Shown here in pieces: positions 7,979 through 15,787 of a stretch of DNA of 64,000 nucleotides. The notes beneath the pieces were generated by a model, which was not told the DNA's origin, made no database searches, and saw only the letters and a program-made list of their open reading frames with translations. The DNA is from Tetragenococcus koreensis. GTDB taxonomy: Bacteria; Bacillota; Bacilli; Lactobacillales; Enterococcaceae. A program made the position numbers and the translations under genes. The stretch's first letter is position 1. The number at the start of each line of letters is the position of its first letter. The stretch covers positions 2,604,001 to 2,668,000 of the forward strand of contig NZ_CP027786.1 of the NCBI RefSeq assembly GCF_003795145.1, written 5' to 3'.

Positions 7979-9316
7979 TTAATTTGCTCCCTGTTTTATA
8001 TTTTTAAAATTAAAAAATAAATTCAATACAATCGCAGTTAATGACCCGGCTAAAATGCCACTGCCAAAAATATTTTGGACAAGGGCGGGAAAGTTCACGT
8101 AGAAATTTGGATATACCGATGGTAGCATACAAACGCCAACACTTAGTCCGATAATCAACATGTTTTGGTTGCCTTCAAAATTGACTTGTTTCAAAATGTT
8201 AATTCCGCTTCCGATAATGATACCAAAAATAGCAAAACCCAATCCGCCTAACACTGGATCCGGAATGGCAGAAATTAAGGCAGAAAATTTAGGGATAAAA
8301 CCGATCAACACTAGCATAAAACCGGAAGTTGCAATGGCAAATCGGCTTTTGACTTTTGAAAGATCTAAAATGCCGACGTTTTGGACAAACGCTGTGGGTT
8401 GTACACCGTTGAATAAACCAGATGCAAAGGTAGTTATGCCTAGAGACTGCAAGACGCGTTGGAATTGTCCTTTTGTCATTTCTTTATCAACAATATTATG
8501 GATGCCCATCGCGGTGCCCGAAATTTCAACCATACCTAAAATAATGGCAATTAAAAAGGAAAGAGTCGCGGTCAAATCAAATTTAGGAACACCGTAATGA
8601 AAAGGTAAGTTTAATCCAAACCAGGGGGCTTCTTGTACTGGAGTAAAATCAACGAATCCAAGCGCCAACGCCAGTAATGTACCAAAAACAAGTGAGATTA
8701 AAATCGTTAAATTTCCTAGTAAACCTTTAAAATATTTACTGATAATCACATGAAAGATAAATATCGCTAAAGCCATCAGTAATGTTTCATGATCGATGCT
8801 TTCCGTTAAGTCATAAGCTTTATCGCCCATTAACCAGTGAAAAGTGTTCGGCAATAAAGAAACGCCCAAAACGATTAAGTTTGTTCCAACGACAATGGGT
8901 GGGAAAAAACGTTGGAGTTTAATCCAAAAAGGAGCCGCTAAAAAGCAAAAAATACCTACAATCATCGTTGAACCTGCGATAATTTGAAAGCCGGTTTCGA
9001 TACTAGAGGCATCATTTAATGTCGTGCTTGCAATAGGAACTACCGCAAAGTTTGCTCCCATGACCATTGGTACCTTGGGGCTTGTCTTAGGAATGATATT
9101 TAAAGACATCAATAAACTGGATAACCCAGCGCCAAAAATGACGGCGTTAATAAAAAAACGTGTTTGCTCAGGAGATAAACCAGCATTTGCTGCTATTAGT
9201 AAGGGAACGGGTATGGCAGCCAAAACAGCGATAACCGTATGTTGTAATCCTAAAAGCAAGTTTTGTCTTAATGGAAGTTTTTCGTCAACTTTTGGTAACT
9301 GATCATTTTTATTCAA
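7979..9316 (-). CDS. NCS2-family nucleobase:cation symporter (xanthine/uracil permease type)
   Basis: A 445-aa membrane protein of usual NCS2/NAT length with about 12-14 hydrophobic segments. The NAT signature region GTAMGIHNIVDKEM to FVQNVGILDLSKV (about residues 267-321) is present, as is the LGLQHTVIAVLAA start. Expected to import xanthine, uracil or a related purine with protons. AAAAAGGAGCG precedes the start on the minus strand. No purine riboswitch pattern was seen in the leader. It follows the lpd operon in the same direction but is separated from it by a terminator and 390 bp. An aromatic-acid substrate is possible but unsupported. Confidence 0.85.
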   Translation of the reverse strand: MNKNDQLPKVDEKLPLRQNLLLGLQHTVIAVLAAIPVPLLIAANAGLSPEQTRFFINAVIFGAGLSSLLMSLNIIPKTSPKVPMVMGANFAVVPIASTTLNDASSIETGFQIIAGSTMIVGIFCFLAAPFWIKLQRFFPPIVVGTNLIVLGVSLLPNTFHWLMGDKAYDLTESIDHETLLMALAIFIFHVIISKYFKGLLGNLTILISLVFGTLLALALGFVDFTPVQEAPWFGLNLPFHYGVPKFDLTATLSFLIAIILGMVEISGTAMGIHNIVDKEMTKGQFQRVLQSLGITTFASGLFNGVQPTAFVQNVGILDLSKVKSRFAIATSGFMLVLIGFIPKFSALISAIPDPVLGGLGFAIFGIIIGSGINILKQVNFEGNQNMLIIGLSVGVCMLPSVYPNFYVNFPALVQNIFGSGILAGSLTAIVLNLFFNFKNIKQGAN

Positions 9317-9590
9317 GTGTTCTCGCTCCTTTTTATAAAATTTGAAATAACAGATATATGTGCTTAAATTAACTGAAATGTTACTAACGATGCGTTGAAA
9401 AATTAATGATTATAAATTCAGTATTCGTGTTAATCACAAATCTTCTGCTATTAAAGAAAAAACGAATTTCTTTCTTCATTTTATGTTTTATATTACGTTG
9501 TTTTCAATAAAAATAAAAAATTATCGCTAAAAAATGGATGGAATGTTTGTCTTTAAGGCGCTAACATTTTGTTTTGCTAGACAAAAAATA
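9317..9590. other. Leader region of the NCS2 permease gene
   Basis: AT-rich, no gene. Reading toward the permease, ATGTTAGCGCC (around 9561-9575) resembles half of a catabolite-responsive element, but the second half does not match. I see no riboswitch. Confidence 0.35.
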
Positions 9591-9650
9591 AAACCAAACG
9601 AACTTACTCTTATCATTATTGATAAATGAGGTTCGTTTGGTTTTTTTGAA
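9591..9650 (-). terminator. Terminator of the lpd operon
   Basis: A perfect 13-bp stem AAACCAAACGAAC/GTTCGTTTGGTTT (9591-9603 with 9631-9643) with a second inner stem. T-rich on both sides, so it may work in both directions. It lies about 65 bp after the lpdD stop. Confidence 0.8.
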
Positions 9651-9707
9651 TAGCCAAAGTTATACGATTTTTATGTGGTATCTGAACTGTTAGAATTATG
9701 TCTCACT

Positions 9708-10115
9708 TCATTTTTTATAAATCGGATCAGCTACGTCAAAACTGGTTTCTTGTAGCCAGTTTCGTAATTTTTCTCCCAATTTTTCAGCCATCGTAAAAGA
9801 AGCTTTAATCTGTTTTTGACTAATGCCATTCACATGCACACCTGCAGTGATAGTACAATTTCCCGGTAAATCTGGTTGGATCACACGTGCAATGGTTTCT
9901 GCTAAGACATCATCTTTATGAAAACGTCCATCATGACTGGGAAATCGGATGGTTTGGCACGTTGTTTCTTTGGTAATTGTGGTGACTGTGCCAATATGAG
10001 GCGTATCACCGCCAGTTACTGTGATCAATAAGTCTTTACCAATGATTTTTACTTCTGAAGTCATAGTAAAATCGGCAGCAATTATTTGAAAAGACTTAGC
10101 GGTCATGGCGCTCAT
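9708..10115 (-). CDS. lpdD: LpdD-type accessory protein of the UbiD-like decarboxylase
   Basis: A 135-aa soluble protein of the LpdD/VdcD group that accompanies non-oxidative hydroxyarylic acid decarboxylases. Visible family marker: GGDTPHIGTVTTI at about residues 34-46; HVNGISQKQI follows near 95. Thought to help prenyl-FMN loading or maturation of the large subunit. Its start overlaps the ubiX-like stop by 20 bp (next Met is at residue 4), so it is translationally coupled. Last gene of the operon. Confidence 0.75.
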   Translation of the reverse strand: MSAMTAKSFQIIAADFTMTSEVKIIGKDLLITVTGGDTPHIGTVTTITKETTCQTIRFPSHDGRFHKDDVLAETIARVIQPDLPGNCTITAGVHVNGISQKQIKASFTMAEKLGEKLRNWLQETSFDVADPIYKK

Positions 10116-10686
10116 TTCCTTCCCAACGTTGGTTCAGTTGGTTATCAATTCCCAGCGCATCTAAGAGTTTCATGGTTTGGTGGCTGATAATATCTCCAAT
10201 GGTTTGGGGCTGATTGTAAAATGCCGGGATCGGCGGAATAATTTGTACGCCCATCTTAGAAAGTTTCGTCAAATTTTCTAAATGGATGGTGCTTAATGGC
10301 GTTTCTCTGGGAACAACAATAAGTTTCTTTTGCTCTTTTAAAACGACATCGGCCGCACGCGCGATCAAATTATCACCAAAACCATAAGCGATCGCGGAGA
10401 CGGTTTTCATACTAGCAGGTACCACAACCATCGCATCAACTAAATAAGAACCGCTGGCAATTTTTGCCCCCATGTTATTAGCCGAATAAAAATAATCAAA
10501 TAAATTTTCTAATTCATGTAATGATAAAGAAGATTCTATTTTTAAATTTTGTTTGGCCCAAGAACTAATCACACCATGGGTTTCAACTTCGGGATCTTTT
10601 TGTAATTGTTTGACTAAATCAATGGCATAGGCGGTGCCAGAAGCACCGGTGATGCCAATAATAATTCGTTTTTTTCTTTTTTCCAT
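10096..10686 (-). CDS. lpdB: UbiX-type flavin prenyltransferase (LpdB)
   Basis: A 196-aa flavoprotein of usual UbiX length. The FMN/phosphate loop is IIIGITGASGTAYAIDLV (residues 8-25); ASGSYLVDAMVVVPASMKT (about 77-95) and PRETPLSTIHLENL (about 125-138) are the diagnostic UbiX motifs. It makes prenylated FMN, the cofactor of the neighbouring UbiD-like enzyme. It lies 14 bp after that gene. In Lactobacillus plantarum the equivalent lpdB supports the gallate decarboxylase LpdC. Confidence 0.9.
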   Translation of the reverse strand: MEKRKKRIIIGITGASGTAYAIDLVKQLQKDPEVETHGVISSWAKQNLKIESSLSLHELENLFDYFYSANNMGAKIASGSYLVDAMVVVPASMKTVSAIAYGFGDNLIARAADVVLKEQKKLIVVPRETPLSTIHLENLTKLSKMGVQIIPPIPAFYNQPQTIGDIISHQTMKLLDALGIDNQLNQRWEGNERHDR

Positions 10687-10700
10687 AGTCTCTTTCTCTC

Positions 10701-12185
10701 TTAATTAGAATCGTTTAAGTAATCTTCCCAATTAGGAACTTCTTTAAATTGGGCACGTTGAAATTGATCTTTCATATCAAAAGGTACCGTGCCATCAAGA
10801 ATGGTTTTAGCACTCATTCCTTTAAAACGAATGGTCCCTGGATTATATTGCGGCCGTTCGGATGGATCGAGTGGATGGTTACGCATCCCGGGAATAACAA
10901 CGACATCTTTATCCCCTTGAAAGCGTGTATTTAAGGTCCACATCACATCGTTCATATCAAAAATATCCACGTCTTCATCGACAAGGATGACGGTTTTTAA
11001 TTCTTTGAATGAGGATAAGGCTAAGATAGCCGCTTGTCGTTGGATCCCTTCATCTGCTTCATTTTCTTTGTTGATTTGCATAATGGTCATTAGCTTGCCA
11101 CCACCAGCTGGCGGATTATAGACATTCAAAACTTTACCTGGAATAGCTTTTTCAACTAAGCCAAGAATACTTGCTTCAGTTGGAATACCTGCCATAGAAA
11201 CATGTTCTTCGCTAGGACCGATTGTCGTTTGCATAATTGGGCGATCTTTTCGATGGGTAACAGCTTTTACTTTCACCACATTGACGGCTGGGTTGGCATC
11301 GCCATTGTAACCAGGAAATTCGGGCATCGCTTTACCGGTATTGGTATTAATGTCTTCTTGCATGGTTTGATTAGGTAAAATTTCAGCTTCAATGGTAAAT
11401 TCGCTACGAGCAATGCCCACTTCGTTAACGGAAGTAGCGTCTACTAATTGGACGGGTTCATCCCGTAAAGCACCTGCTATCCATAACTCGTTGTAACCTA
11501 ACGGTGTGGTTGGTGGTTCAAACGTTGTTCCAATCGCAATCGCCGGATCTAGTCCAATATTGATAGTGATAGGCATGGGTTTATTTTCAGCTTCAAATTG
11601 TTTTTGAAAGTGTCCGATATGACGCCCACCTGGCATAATGTACATGCCAATCGTATCTTTATCTTCTAAAACCATACGGTGGATCGTGACGTCAGTCATT
11701 GTTTTATCTGGATCAGAACCTAAGACAACGCCCATTGTGATATAAGGCCCCGCATCTTCTGGGGTGTTAGTAGGCGCAGGTAAAATTTTACGAATGTCAA
11801 AATCGTCATCGGTTGCTAGATGAACGACTTCTTGTGCCGGTGCTTGTTCTTTATCTACTTTAATAGGTTTAACGGGATGTTCTACCGATTGATAAAGCAA
11901 TTTGCCTAAAGTTTTATAATCGTGGTGCAGAATTTCTCCTACCCGTTTGCGACTCGCCATTGTCCCAATGGAAACTCTTGTATTAGGAAATCCTTCAATA
12001 GTGTTAAAAGTCAGGGCAGGCCCTTCTTGTGTAGGACGCATGACTGTGCCGCCCGCACCAATATAACGATAGACGCCTGATAAATCAGCATTTGGATCAA
12101 TCGGTTTATCAGTTTCGTGATATTGGTTGGGAAATTGTTTTAATTCTTCTAGTACTTTACGTAAATCGTAAGGTTGTTCGCTCAT
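10701..12185 (-). CDS. lpdC: UbiD-family decarboxylase (LpdC-like, gallate/protocatechuate type)
   Basis: A 494-aa UbiD-family enzyme, the usual length for hydroxyarylic acid decarboxylases. Motifs include PDKTMTDVTIHRMVLEDKDT (about residues 162-181, metal/prFMN site), IGMYIMPGGRHIGHF (about 182-196), and NEVGIARSEFTIEAEI (about 262-277) bearing the conserved Arg and Glu residues. Together with UbiX-like and LpdD-like partners the context is that of LpdBCD or VdcBCD, which remove CO2 from gallate, protocatechuate or vanillate. Which substrate applies cannot be told. AAAGGAGCG precedes the ATG. A LysR regulator gene lies 69 bp upstream in the same direction. Confidence 0.85.
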   Translation of the reverse strand: MSEQPYDLRKVLEELKQFPNQYHETDKPIDPNADLSGVYRYIGAGGTVMRPTQEGPALTFNTIEGFPNTRVSIGTMASRKRVGEILHHDYKTLGKLLYQSVEHPVKPIKVDKEQAPAQEVVHLATDDDFDIRKILPAPTNTPEDAGPYITMGVVLGSDPDKTMTDVTIHRMVLEDKDTIGMYIMPGGRHIGHFQKQFEAENKPMPITINIGLDPAIAIGTTFEPPTTPLGYNELWIAGALRDEPVQLVDATSVNEVGIARSEFTIEAEILPNQTMQEDINTNTGKAMPEFPGYNGDANPAVNVVKVKAVTHRKDRPIMQTTIGPSEEHVSMAGIPTEASILGLVEKAIPGKVLNVYNPPAGGGKLMTIMQINKENEADEGIQRQAAILALSSFKELKTVILVDEDVDIFDMNDVMWTLNTRFQGDKDVVVIPGMRNHPLDPSERPQYNPGTIRFKGMSAKTILDGTVPFDMKDQFQRAQFKEVPNWEDYLNDSN

Positions 12186-12254
12186 TATTTATCGCTCCTT
12201 TATTTCTAAAGTAACGCTAAAAACAGTAAGGAACAATTCAACTTTTTGTCTTTT

Positions 12255-13145
12255 TTATTCCAAATTGGAATGACTTAGTTGTTCTTGTAAAAATTGCCAA
12301 AAAGTATTTACAGCCAAATTATCTGTTTTCTTACGTACGAAGGATAAATAACTCGTTTTGTTAGGCGTAATCGGAATAATGGCTAGGTTATTTTTCCAAC
12401 TATTATCGATTGTCTTTTCCATGACGATCGTAATCCCTAATTCACTGGCAACCATGTTCAATAATAGCTCGATTCTAGATGTTTCAAATGAGATATTTGG
12501 CGTAAAACCAACTTCATGGCAGAGGTCGATGATCGGTTGATAGGTTTTTGTTTCTTTACTTAACATGAGAAATTTTTCTTGTTGCAATTCGGATAAATTG
12601 ATTTCAGACCGTTGAGCCAGCGGATGATTTTTACTTAATACGGCAACAAAATGATCTTTTTCGGTCAATAAAGCTTCAAATGATTGTTTTTCTAGTTGGA
12701 ACGTACGAACAAAAATCAAATGATTCTCATCGGTGTCAAGAAAGGGAACAAGTTCAGTGCCTTCGCCTTCTTTTAACTGAATATCAAATTCTGGATGTTG
12801 CTTCATAAAGGCTGTCACTTGATTGAACGCCCAGTAGTTTGCCATCGTCGGTATAGTCAAAATATGTAGTGTAGACGCTTTTTGCTGTTGGTAATCTTGA
12901 AGCGTCTGCAAAAGCGCTTGTTGTTGGACAACAATGGTTTTGGCATAAGGTAAAATTAATTTGGCTTCTTCTGTTAGTTCGATTTGGCGATGTGAACGGA
13001 GAAATAAAGAGGTGTCTAGTTCTTTTTCTAGAGCAATAATTTGTTTAGAGATATTCCCTTGAGTGGTGTAGAGTCGCTCAGCTGTTTTGGAATAATTTTT
13101 AGTTTCTGTTAAATCTAAGAAAATTTTGAGTTTAGCTAGGTCCAT
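12255..13145 (-). CDS. LysR-family transcriptional regulator (probable lpd regulator)
   Basis: A 296-aa LysR protein: N-terminal winged helix (MDLAKLKIFLDLTETKNYSK, HTH at about residues 18-37 with TTQGNISKQI) and a two-lobed effector domain (about 90-290). Unlike most LysR genes it is not divergent from its target but lies just upstream of lpdC on the same strand, so it may be autoregulated or share a transcript. In L. plantarum a LysR protein (TanR) controls tannin/gallate genes; a similar role is inferred. A perfect palindrome ATTCCAAATTGGAAT (12257-12271) overlaps its stop codon and may be an operator. Confidence 0.8.
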   Translation of the reverse strand: MDLAKLKIFLDLTETKNYSKTAERLYTTQGNISKQIIALEKELDTSLFLRSHRQIELTEEAKLILPYAKTIVVQQQALLQTLQDYQQQKASTLHILTIPTMANYWAFNQVTAFMKQHPEFDIQLKEGEGTELVPFLDTDENHLIFVRTFQLEKQSFEALLTEKDHFVAVLSKNHPLAQRSEINLSELQQEKFLMLSKETKTYQPIIDLCHEVGFTPNISFETSRIELLLNMVASELGITIVMEKTIDNSWKNNLAIIPITPNKTSYLSFVRKKTDNLAVNTFWQFLQEQLSHSNLE

Positions 13146-13297
13146 TTCAACACATGTCCTTTCTTTTAAAAAGTTACTCGTAAGCTGAATATTATCGTCT
13201 TTGACTTTATTTTATCACGAAAGAAAATTTTCCGTAGGTTACTTATAAAAATTGATGGGAAAATTCATCTGACTTATTCCTTAGCTGTGGACGATTT

Positions 13298-13322
13298 CTA
13301 AGTGTAAAATTTATTGAGGTTT
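13298..13322 (+). mobile_element. Solo left end of an ISLre2-type insertion sequence
   Basis: The 24 bases starting CTAAGTGTAAAATTTATTGA are identical to the left terminal repeat of the intact ISLre2-family element at 46366. The flanking sequence then differs (TTATAG versus ATCCCT), and no transposase or right end follows. Probably a deletion relic of this or a related IS. Confidence 0.55.
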
Positions 13323-13432
13323 ATAGTGATAGTGGTGAAGGAAAAAAAGTTGCTATTTGTGATTAGACCGTGACAGCTACTAATGGCAACGACCCTATTT
13401 TCCAAAAGGTAGAGAACATTTCTCGAAAGTAG

Positions 13433-13596
13433 CTCTAGAAAGCAGGAAAACTAGAGTAGGATTTGAAAAGGGGCTCTAGAAATTAGAAAAACTAGAGTAG
13501 GGTTCGAAAAGGGACTCTAGAAATTAGGAAAACTAGAGTAGGATTCAAAAAGGGACTCTAGAAATTGAAAAAACTAGAGTAAGTTCAGATGTTACC
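13433..13596. repeat. Tandem repeat, four units of exactly 41 bp, each a hairpin (locus R1)
   Basis: Units start at 13433, 13474, 13515 and 13556. Each begins CTCTAGAAA and carries ACTAGAG at positions about 18-24, so CTCTAG pairs with CTAGAG within or between units. The linker is AGGNTTCNAAAAGGG. Lies in a 670-bp gene-free gap upstream of the ROK kinase. Shares its period and layout with loci at 35952, 61249 and 63310. Confidence 0.85.
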
Positions 13597-13783
13597 CTCC
13601 TATTTTTTCAAGCAGGGGAAGTCAATTCGTGTTCTACCTCCCCTCCGTGTCTCTGGTGCCATGGTGTTGTATGCTTGTAAGATTATGTAAAACATACCTT
13701 TATAACCGCTAACGGACTATTTTTTTGCAGTAGAATAACTTGGTGTTATCCATTACAATAAAAGAAAAGATATTTTTATTTGT

Positions 13784-13801
13784 AAACTGTTCAAACGGTT
13801 T
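13784..13801. promoter_or_regulatory. Candidate operator upstream of the ROK-epimerase pair
   Basis: AAACTGTTCAAACGGTTT is an imperfect palindrome of the form AAACnGTTnnAACnGTTT, 21 bp before the ROK gene start. The shape is that of a LacI/ROK-type operator; the regulator is not in view. Confidence 0.4.
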
Positions 13802-13822
13802 GAAATTGTAGGAGAGATAAAT

Positions 13823-14734
13823 ATGCAATACTATGTAGGCTTTGATATTGGCGGCAGCTCAATTAAATATGGACTGTTAGATGAAAATGGAGAAATTAGT
13901 AAAAAGGATCATTTTAAAACTCCTTCTGATAAGGATCAAGTGTTAGATAAGATGGCCGAAGTAGTTTCTGCTTTTACAAAAGATTATAAGGTAAAAGCAA
14001 TTGGACTGTCTGTTCCAGGTGTAGTGGAAGAAAATGGTTTCCTGACAACAGCCGGCGCGATTTCGTGCTTGTATGGGATAAACATTAAAGAGGAGATAGA
14101 AAAACGAACCGGACTATTTGTCCATGCAGAAAACGATGCGAATGCAGCCTCGATCGCAGAAAAATGGGGTGGGGCAGCTCAGGGTATTGCTAATTATATT
14201 AGTTTAGTTATTGGGACAGGAATCGGTGGCTGCCTAGTTGTTAATCATGAAATTTACCGTGGAGCGCACGCTCGTTCTGGTGAATTTGGCTGGATGCTAT
14301 TAGATGATAACCAGGATGATTTGAACTCAAGCACTATGAATTTTCAAGCAGCTACAATTATCGGTTTGCTGCGGATCTACAATTTAAAATCAGGAGAGAA
14401 GATAAGTGACGCTCGTACGATTTATGAACGTGCAGAAAAAGGTGAGTACTTAGCTCAAACGGTGCTGACAAAATTTCATCGCAAATTAGCTCAAGGGATT
14501 TTAAATGTTGTTGTGTCATTTGACCCATCCGTTGTGGTTATTGGTGGCGGAATTAGTGCTAATCCAACCTTTTTAAAAGATTTACAGCTAGCATATAAAC
14601 AATTGCAAAACGAGCACGGAGCGCTGGTTGATATGGATATTCCACAGATTGTTCCCGCAAAATTTCTTAATGATGCTGGAATCATTGGAGCGGTGTATTG
14701 TGTGAAAGTAGCTTTATCGAAAGAAGTTAAATAG
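13823..14734 (+). CDS. ROK-family sugar kinase
   Basis: A 303-aa ROK kinase. ATP loop FDIGGSSIKYGLLDE (residues 6-20), catalytic Asp105 in HAENDANAASIAEK, IGTGIGGCLVVN (about 133-144) and second ATP motif VVIGGGISANP (about 234-244). The zinc motif CxCGxxGC of classical glucokinase-type ROK proteins is absent; HARSGEFGWMLL takes its place, as in several Firmicutes ROK kinases. Next to an epimerase gene it may be an allose or beta-glucoside-type kinase (inference). AGGAGAGAT precedes ATG. Confidence 0.8.
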   Translation: MQYYVGFDIGGSSIKYGLLDENGEISKKDHFKTPSDKDQVLDKMAEVVSAFTKDYKVKAIGLSVPGVVEENGFLTTAGAISCLYGINIKEEIEKRTGLFVHAENDANAASIAEKWGGAAQGIANYISLVIGTGIGGCLVVNHEIYRGAHARSGEFGWMLLDDNQDDLNSSTMNFQAATIIGLLRIYNLKSGEKISDARTIYERAEKGEYLAQTVLTKFHRKLAQGILNVVVSFDPSVVVIGGGISANPTFLKDLQLAYKQLQNEHGALVDMDIPQIVPAKFLNDAGIIGAVYCVKVALSKEVK

Positions 14735-14768
14735 GGGTAAAAGCAATTGAAAGAAGGAGATGGGATTT

Positions 14769-15443
14769 TTGAAAAAGATCGCGGCTTCAATTATGTGTGC
14801 TGACATGTTAAACGTGCAAACGGAATTAGAACGTTTGGAAAAAACAGATTGCGACTTGTTGCATTTAGATGTAATGGATGGTGTGTTTGTTGATAATTTG
14901 GCTTTAGGGCCGGAGTGGATGGCAAGCGTCAAAAAGCAAACAAACTTACCCTTTGATATTCATTTGGCCACTGAAATGCCAGAAAAATACGTGGAAATGT
15001 TTCGCTTTTTACAACCTGAAACGATTTCTTTTCATATTGAAGCAGCGGCTCATCCAGTTCTTTTAATCAAACGATTGAAAAACTATGGCATTAAGCCCTC
15101 AATAGTATTAAATCCGGTTACTCCTTTGGAAGACATTTTACCTTATATTGATGAGGTGGATCAGATTCTGCTAATGACGGTACCCACAGGTTTTGCAGGA
15201 CAAACTTTTCAACAAGAAACGTTGGAAAAACTGCGTGAGCTAAAAAATATTTTAGCTCAAAGAAACCTACAGCCGTTAATTGAAGTAGACGGAAATATTA
15301 ATACACAAACCATTTCCTGGATGAAAAAAGCTATGCCGGATGTCTTTGTGCTGGGAACATCAGCCTTATTTCAAGGGGGCGATGCTAATAGTTATCAGGA
15401 ACGTATTCAAGCAGTTCGCCAAACGATTAACGCTTATAGATAA
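14769..15443 (+). CDS. Ribulose-phosphate/allulose-6-phosphate 3-epimerase family protein
   Basis: A 224-aa TIM-barrel epimerase. Metal/catalytic motifs: HLDVMDGVFVDN (His and Asp, about residues 31-42), FDIHLATEMPEKY (about 63-75), phosphate loop GFAGQTFQ (about 139-146) and EVDGNINTQT (about 172-181, catalytic Asp). I chose TTG 14769 because GAAGGAG lies 9 bp upstream; the ATG at 14760 abuts that site and is unlikely. It follows the ROK kinase by 34 bp. The HLATE motif in place of HLM suggests an AlsE-like enzyme rather than housekeeping Rpe (inference). Confidence 0.8.
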   Translation: MKKIAASIMCADMLNVQTELERLEKTDCDLLHLDVMDGVFVDNLALGPEWMASVKKQTNLPFDIHLATEMPEKYVEMFRFLQPETISFHIEAAAHPVLLIKRLKNYGIKPSIVLNPVTPLEDILPYIDEVDQILLMTVPTGFAGQTFQQETLEKLRELKNILAQRNLQPLIEVDGNINTQTISWMKKAMPDVFVLGTSALFQGGDANSYQERIQAVRQTINAYR

Positions 15444-15516
15444 GATTGTTAATATAAGCGTGTGTAACTAAAAAAAAGATCAATTCGTTGTTGTAAGCAC
15501 ATAAGAAGACAAAAAT

Positions 15517-15625
15517 AGTGGGATAAAAGAACTATAAGCCCATAGAAACGCAAAACTAGTGAGGTTAGAGAGGATTAGACCCACCATTAGCAAACTTATG
15601 CGCTTAATCTAATTTTTGAAGGCAA
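15517..15625. repeat. Copy B of the dispersed intergenic hairpin repeat
   Basis: AGTGGGATAAAAGAACTATA, then CCCATAGAAACGCAAAACTA and GTGAGGTTA. Same core as 7779-7905. Possible stem CTAGTG with CATTAG. Nothing codes in 15444-15652. Confidence 0.45.
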
Positions 15626-15716
15626 ACATGAAAGAATTTATATGTTAATAATTAAAACTTGAAAGGACCAAAATAGCGTTGATCCCTTGATAAATCAGAC
15701 AAATTTAACAAAAAAA

Positions 15717-15787
15717 TAGCATGAACGATCTCAAACTTGGTATAATAGAGTTAACCAAAAACCACTAACCAAGGAGTGTTCATGCTA
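15717..15787 (+). promoter_or_regulatory. IS promoter with inverted repeat masking the transposase start
   Basis: TAGCATGAAC (15717-15726) is the exact complement of GTTCATGCTA (15778-15787), which spans the transposase start. The likely -10 TATAAT is at 15740-15745, so a transcript started here lacks the left arm, while a read-through transcript would fold and hide the start. Such a device is known for IS10, IS50 and IS231. Confidence 0.55.

Noticed and set aside
8160-9302. Plus-strand frames of 92 and 145 codons over the NCS2 permease
   Set aside because: Antisense shadows of a clear membrane-protein gene.
9317-9590. Purine riboswitch before the NCS2 permease
   Set aside because: None of the conserved loop sequences could be found on the minus strand.
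12257-12271. Palindrome ATTCCAAATTGGAAT as a terminator of the lysR gene
   Set aside because: It overlaps the stop codon and has no T-run on the minus strand. At best an operator.
13433-13596. CRISPR array
   Set aside because: The units are near-identical along the full 41 bp with no variable spacers, and no cas genes are near.
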